Source: Lingula anatina (Eukaryota > Brachiopoda > Lingulata > Lingulida > Lingulidae). From it: a stretch of DNA of 64,000 bases. Made by a program: the position numbers and the translations under genes. The stretch is from NCBI RefSeq assembly GCF_001039355.2, contig NW_019775591.1, forward strand, positions 166,777-230,776, in the 5' to 3' direction. The notes under the pieces were generated by a model. It ran no database searches. It had not been told where the DNA came from and saw nothing but the letters and a program-made list of their open reading frames with translations. Below, piece after piece: positions 60,441 through 64,000 of the stretch (the first letter of the stretch is position 1; the number at the start of each line of letters is the position of its first letter).

Positions 60441-60887
60441 AAGTGCAGGGATAAAACAATAAGAGTTAAAACACTCATTACAACAAGGCAGTTCTATAAA
60501 GAACTATGGGAGACTAAAAATTGCAGTTTAAATACATAAAATCTCTTCTTAATCCTAAGAAAAGGCTACAGGCTTTAGCAGTGCTAAAAATCATTTTCGG
60601 ATCTTCAATCGGGAAAAGAAATTTGCTTTATTCATCCAATAAATCAAAATCCGGTTTAAAACATTTAGCAGTTCTAGTTAAATCAGTACGATGATCATAA
60701 GAAAATGGACAATTAATTAAGAATTTAATCGCGCCCTCAACGCAACCTGATTCACAGAGTACACACGTTCTCTCCAGGATTGGACGTTTTTCAAACCGTC
60801 CAGTTTCATACCGTCCAGTTGGAAAGATAAAAGTTTATAAACTTCCCAAGACTACCGGTATGAGACAATATTTCTTGGATACTGCTG

Positions 60888-60918
<31 letters not shown>

Positions 60919-61130
60919 GTTATCTTAAATGCACGGGTTTCATTTGATAAAAGTAGCCCTGTGATGTACGAGTACGAATTAAATTTTATTAGTAGTTCAT
61001 CTTAACTTTTAATTTATACATATTTCCCCTAAGGATGTATTTCAATTATTTACACAGTTTTCCATTCATTATGCATTGCATTCCCGTGTACAGTATTTTC
61101 TGAATCAAAAGTTGTTAGTACCAGTATTAT
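60441..61130. other. Stretch without a gene; partial inverted CT-tract repeat
   Basis: From about 60826 to 61120 it matches the inverted CT-tract repeat (CTACCGGTATGAGAC, GA tract 60892-60918, AGTTGTTAGTACCAGTATTAT). The repeat is interrupted at 61128 by the AT-rich 3' end of a LINE. Confidence 0.6.
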
Positions 61131-62040
61131 TATTTTTTTATTTATTTATTTATTTTTTTTATTGAATACATCAAGAAAACATGACAATACAAATACAAAC
61201 AAACAGACACTCGCTCACACACTCACGCATAAGAGATGTTATACACTAACACTTTTTAGTTAATAACATCGTCGTACGCTAAATCTTCAAATTGAAAATA
61301 ACTTAATTATATTTGAATTGTACTGACAAATTGACTTATCTGTTTTCACCAGATATCTAAGCGATGAAATCAAACCTCCTAATGTTGGTTTACCCTGTGA
61401 ACATCTTCTTAAATAAATATAAAATTTAAATTGCAACATAATGAGATTAATAATTGGAGAGAGGCTCGTAGAGCCGACTAAGCAATTCTTTTTTGAGACA
61501 GGTAGAGTAACTTGAGTATTAGATAATATATATTCTACCAAGTCGGTCAATAATTTTTGGGTAACCGCACAATTCCAGAATAAATGCTCAGTTGTTTCTT
61601 CAGCTCCTTTGCAAAGGGAACATATACTGCTGTCGACCATTTTATATTTGAAAAGCAGTGAGTTTGTGGTAAGGATATTATGATTAATTCGAAATTGGAA
61701 CCAGTGAAGCTTTGAATCTTTTGTTATTGTGAAAGGAAGTTCGAAAATCTTCGGGCATTCATTTTCCTCCAAATTTAACAACTCCTTCCATTTATTCATA
61801 CCTTTTGACATCTCAAGAACACCTACTTTACTTAAAGTTTTATAATAAATCTTTGAGCCTTTTGAACAACCTGAGAGCAACATTATATGATCAGGAATTA
61901 AAGGAGTGGCAATTTTACTTAATTTTTCAGGAATACCACCAAGCCATTCTTTTATGGCTGAGATAATTCCATGGTATTCGACAAAATTTGTGTCAATACC
62001 GTGGATATCCCTGAACGCAGTGAAGTCATAGAACTCTCCA
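61131..62040 (-). mobile_element. LINE 3' end with zinc-binding domain of reverse transcriptase
   Basis: The minus-strand frame 61287-61883 (198 residues) includes KLHWFQFRINHNILTTNSLLFK and CSLCKGAEETTEHLFWNC, the Cys-x2-Cys...His-x4-Cys zinc-binding region following RT in many LINEs. Coding similarity continues upstream to about 62040 (EWLGGIPEKLSKIATPLIPDHI). An ATTT-rich tail lies at 61128-61160. The element is 5'-truncated, or interrupted at 62041 by the following foldback element. Confidence 0.75.
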
Positions 62041-64000
62041 GAGTCCAGGGCCGGCTTTCACGAAACGTTTCGCAGTTTGCGCATTCGCTATGGTTTGCGC
62101 AATTGCGCTAATTTTTTTTAGCGTAGCTTTCTCGAAACCTTTCGCAATTTTTTTCGCTGTTAGCGCACGACGTCGTGCCCGGAAGTAAATATTGTAATCT
62201 CGAAACACTGCTCTTCGGGCCGCGGAGGCAAGAAATATGACAACAAATGCTCGTGCTCTGGATGTATAGAACGCCGTTTGTAGGCCTACAAAAATGATGA
62301 AAGTATCATTTTGATAAGATTTTTTTTTTTTGGGGGGGGGGGAGGTGCTAACATTATTTTGAGATCGTCCCTTTCAACATTTGAGAGAAAAGTATTTTTT
62401 ACAAAGTCGTTTCATCATTTTGCTTGTCGAGTCTTATCGTTTTGAGATACCGACATACTCTGTATAGAAACCAACATAAAATATATAAAAAATATTTCAA
62501 AAATACATAAAAAGTAAAGGAGTCTTATTAAACATAAAAATTAGTGATGGTTGACGTGAATGCATATATCGTCTAAGACCCCATTCCCAGAGATTAGATC
62601 GATCCAACTAGATCGACCTAACTCCCTGGGGGTTCACGCTAAATAGCTGTCAGCCGAGCGGGCACAAAAGTTATTTACCCCCTTACAGCTTGTAGTAGGC
62701 GGGACGGACATTTAAGCCGGATTATCTGACAGTAATCTAGTGAGACTCCCCACGGGGATAGATCGATCTAAAATCTATGGGAATGCACCCCAAATTCACC
62801 TGGGGCTCGCCAATGGCCGTCCCGCAACCGCCTGATATGAGAGTCTCCATAGAGGAGAATAATCGGCCCACCTTGCTTTCCAGACATGGTTAGAGTGATG
62901 GATACACTTGCACTTGCTTTTATTCGGACACTTGGGTTGCAAACATTATAACTATCCCATTATCTTTGATCTTATGAACACCTGTCCCCATCTTTTCATT
63001 TAAATACTGATATTGTTATTACTAATATCTTTCTTTCATCAAGATAACACTGCCATATAAGAGCACTGCTACTGTATTTAATCAAATTCCAACACTACAT
63101 TTGGATCTATAAATAACATAAGTGATGCTAGAGTTATTAAATAAAACATCTTACAAAATTTCTGGTTATATTTTGGCTAATAAACAACATTTCAACAAGA
63201 TATTTACTCCCGTCCCAAAGTTTTCTCATATTAGAAAATTAACCAAGTTTTGACAGAAAAGTAACACCGACTAATGCTATTGGTATGCATAGTCGGGCGT
63301 GAATTGTCAATAAACAATTGTTTTATTATTTTTACATCTGATTTTTCTGTATGCTTATGGCCGTTCTTCATTCAATTATTCTAAAAACGGAGTAGGGTAA
63401 AACCATGGATTTTTATAGACAAAAATGACTGATAGTTATATAAACTTTATTTATTGAAATAACCGCATTCAGTGCAGAGTCCGTTCTCCGCACTAAAGGC
63501 AACCTGGCTATATTGATGTTTACTGTATACTTATGAACATTCTTTTTCCTTTTTTTCATTTTGGAAGACTAGTATACAATAGTAAACATCGTTTTACGTG
63601 GTTTTCAATGCAATAAATGAGACAATCGAGTCTGGTTCACCGTCTTGAAAACGTCTACAGACCCGCGTTCATTACGTTTTTTTTTTTCCAATAAAGCACC
63701 ATCGTTACATTTCTAACTATTATCTGATTTTACACTTCTTTCAACGCTTGTGGACGGTATTTATAGCTTGTGGACTGTTGTGTGGACGGTAATATTAGTC
63801 CTTGTGGACGGTAGTGGTCGGTTGTGGACAGTAATTAGGTACACCGGGTACATGTAAATTCGCCTATTTTCGTTTAGAACGACAAGAAAAGCTACGCGAA
63901 CGCCAAAGTACGCTTGCGAAAAGTCTTAGCGACAGGGTCCGACCTGTACCAAATATCTTGCGCAAATAGCGCATTATTTTGCGCAAAATTACATTGCGAA
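62041..64000. mobile_element. Element with TTTCGCA/TTGCGC-rich ends, cut by window edge
   Basis: The left end (GGCCGGCTTTCACGAAACGTTTCGCAG, then TTTGCGCAATTGCGCTAA) interrupts the LINE. The last 100 bases of the window (TTGCGCAAATAGCGCATTATTTTGCGC ... ATTGCGAA) look like its inverted partner. The interior contains the MITE at 62575 and a GTGGACGGTA tandem motif (63749-63830). There is no transposase frame. Confidence 0.4.
62575..62790. mobile_element. Short MITE with TAGATCGATCTA termini
   Basis: About 215 bp with inverted ends CCCCATTCCCAGAGATTAGATCGATC and TAGATCGATCTAAAATCTATGGG, closing GGAATGCACCCC. It is the uninterrupted relative of the element at 2372-3236. Confidence 0.7.

Overview
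The window is nuclear DNA of an animal. Genes are split by GT-AG introns, intergenic DNA is AT-rich with many microsatellites, and much of the sequence is mobile-element debris: Tc1, Harbinger, hAT-like MITEs, Ty3/Gypsy and LINE fragments. The repeat style (GACGCACG-type short tandem arrays, repeats carrying a GGATCCAGG core, long CT tracts) looks like a marine invertebrate, probably a mollusc or other lophotrochozoan. That placement is inference, because no single gene fixes the taxon. The sequence is draft quality: one 724-base gap (18985-19708) and single N joins at 14449, 29524 and 43427.

Left third (1-18.6 kb): a short collagen-like gene with a Gly-Gly-Cys tail (868-2280, +); MITEs and AT-rich DNA; broken LTR-retrotransposon pieces (5.5-7.9 kb); the last four exons of an immunoglobulin-domain protein with a GPI-anchor-like tail (8552-10078, -); one exon of a PIF1-type helicase (11861-12538, +); and the first five exons of Elongin A (14524-17807, -), the only unmistakable housekeeping gene.

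Middle and right (20-57.5 kb): a repeat-rich multigene locus. A repeat family carrying CT tracts is reiterated from 20 to 26 kb and recurs inverted around 38, 42.4 and 47.8 kb. Inside it are five copies of a gene for a small secreted ten-cysteine peptide with the motif G-x-C-N-I-F-G-C-x-C-x3-C, which I read as Diedel-like. Diedel is a Drosophila secreted regulator of the IMD immune pathway, also found in some insect DNA viruses. Two copies run rightward (26.3-32.4 kb) and three leftward (40.5-41.3, 45.9-46.7, 55.8-56.6 kb). The last is broken by a stop codon. Four of the five are followed, on the same strand and 1.1-1.9 kb downstream, by a conserved terminal exon encoding a C-x-C / NGKRAA / EF-hand peptide. 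The module therefore seems to be promoter, Diedel-like gene, foldback repeat block, EF-hand exon. Two neighbouring copy pairs are each joined by a single N and may be tandem duplicates or two alleles assembled in series.

Right end (48.5-64 kb): a Harbinger transposase remnant, a complete but decayed Tc1 element with TA target duplication, another inverted repeat copy, diffuse tandem repeats, a LINE 3' end (61.1-62.0 kb) and a GC-motif foldback element cut by the window edge. No tRNA, rRNA or CRISPR was seen.
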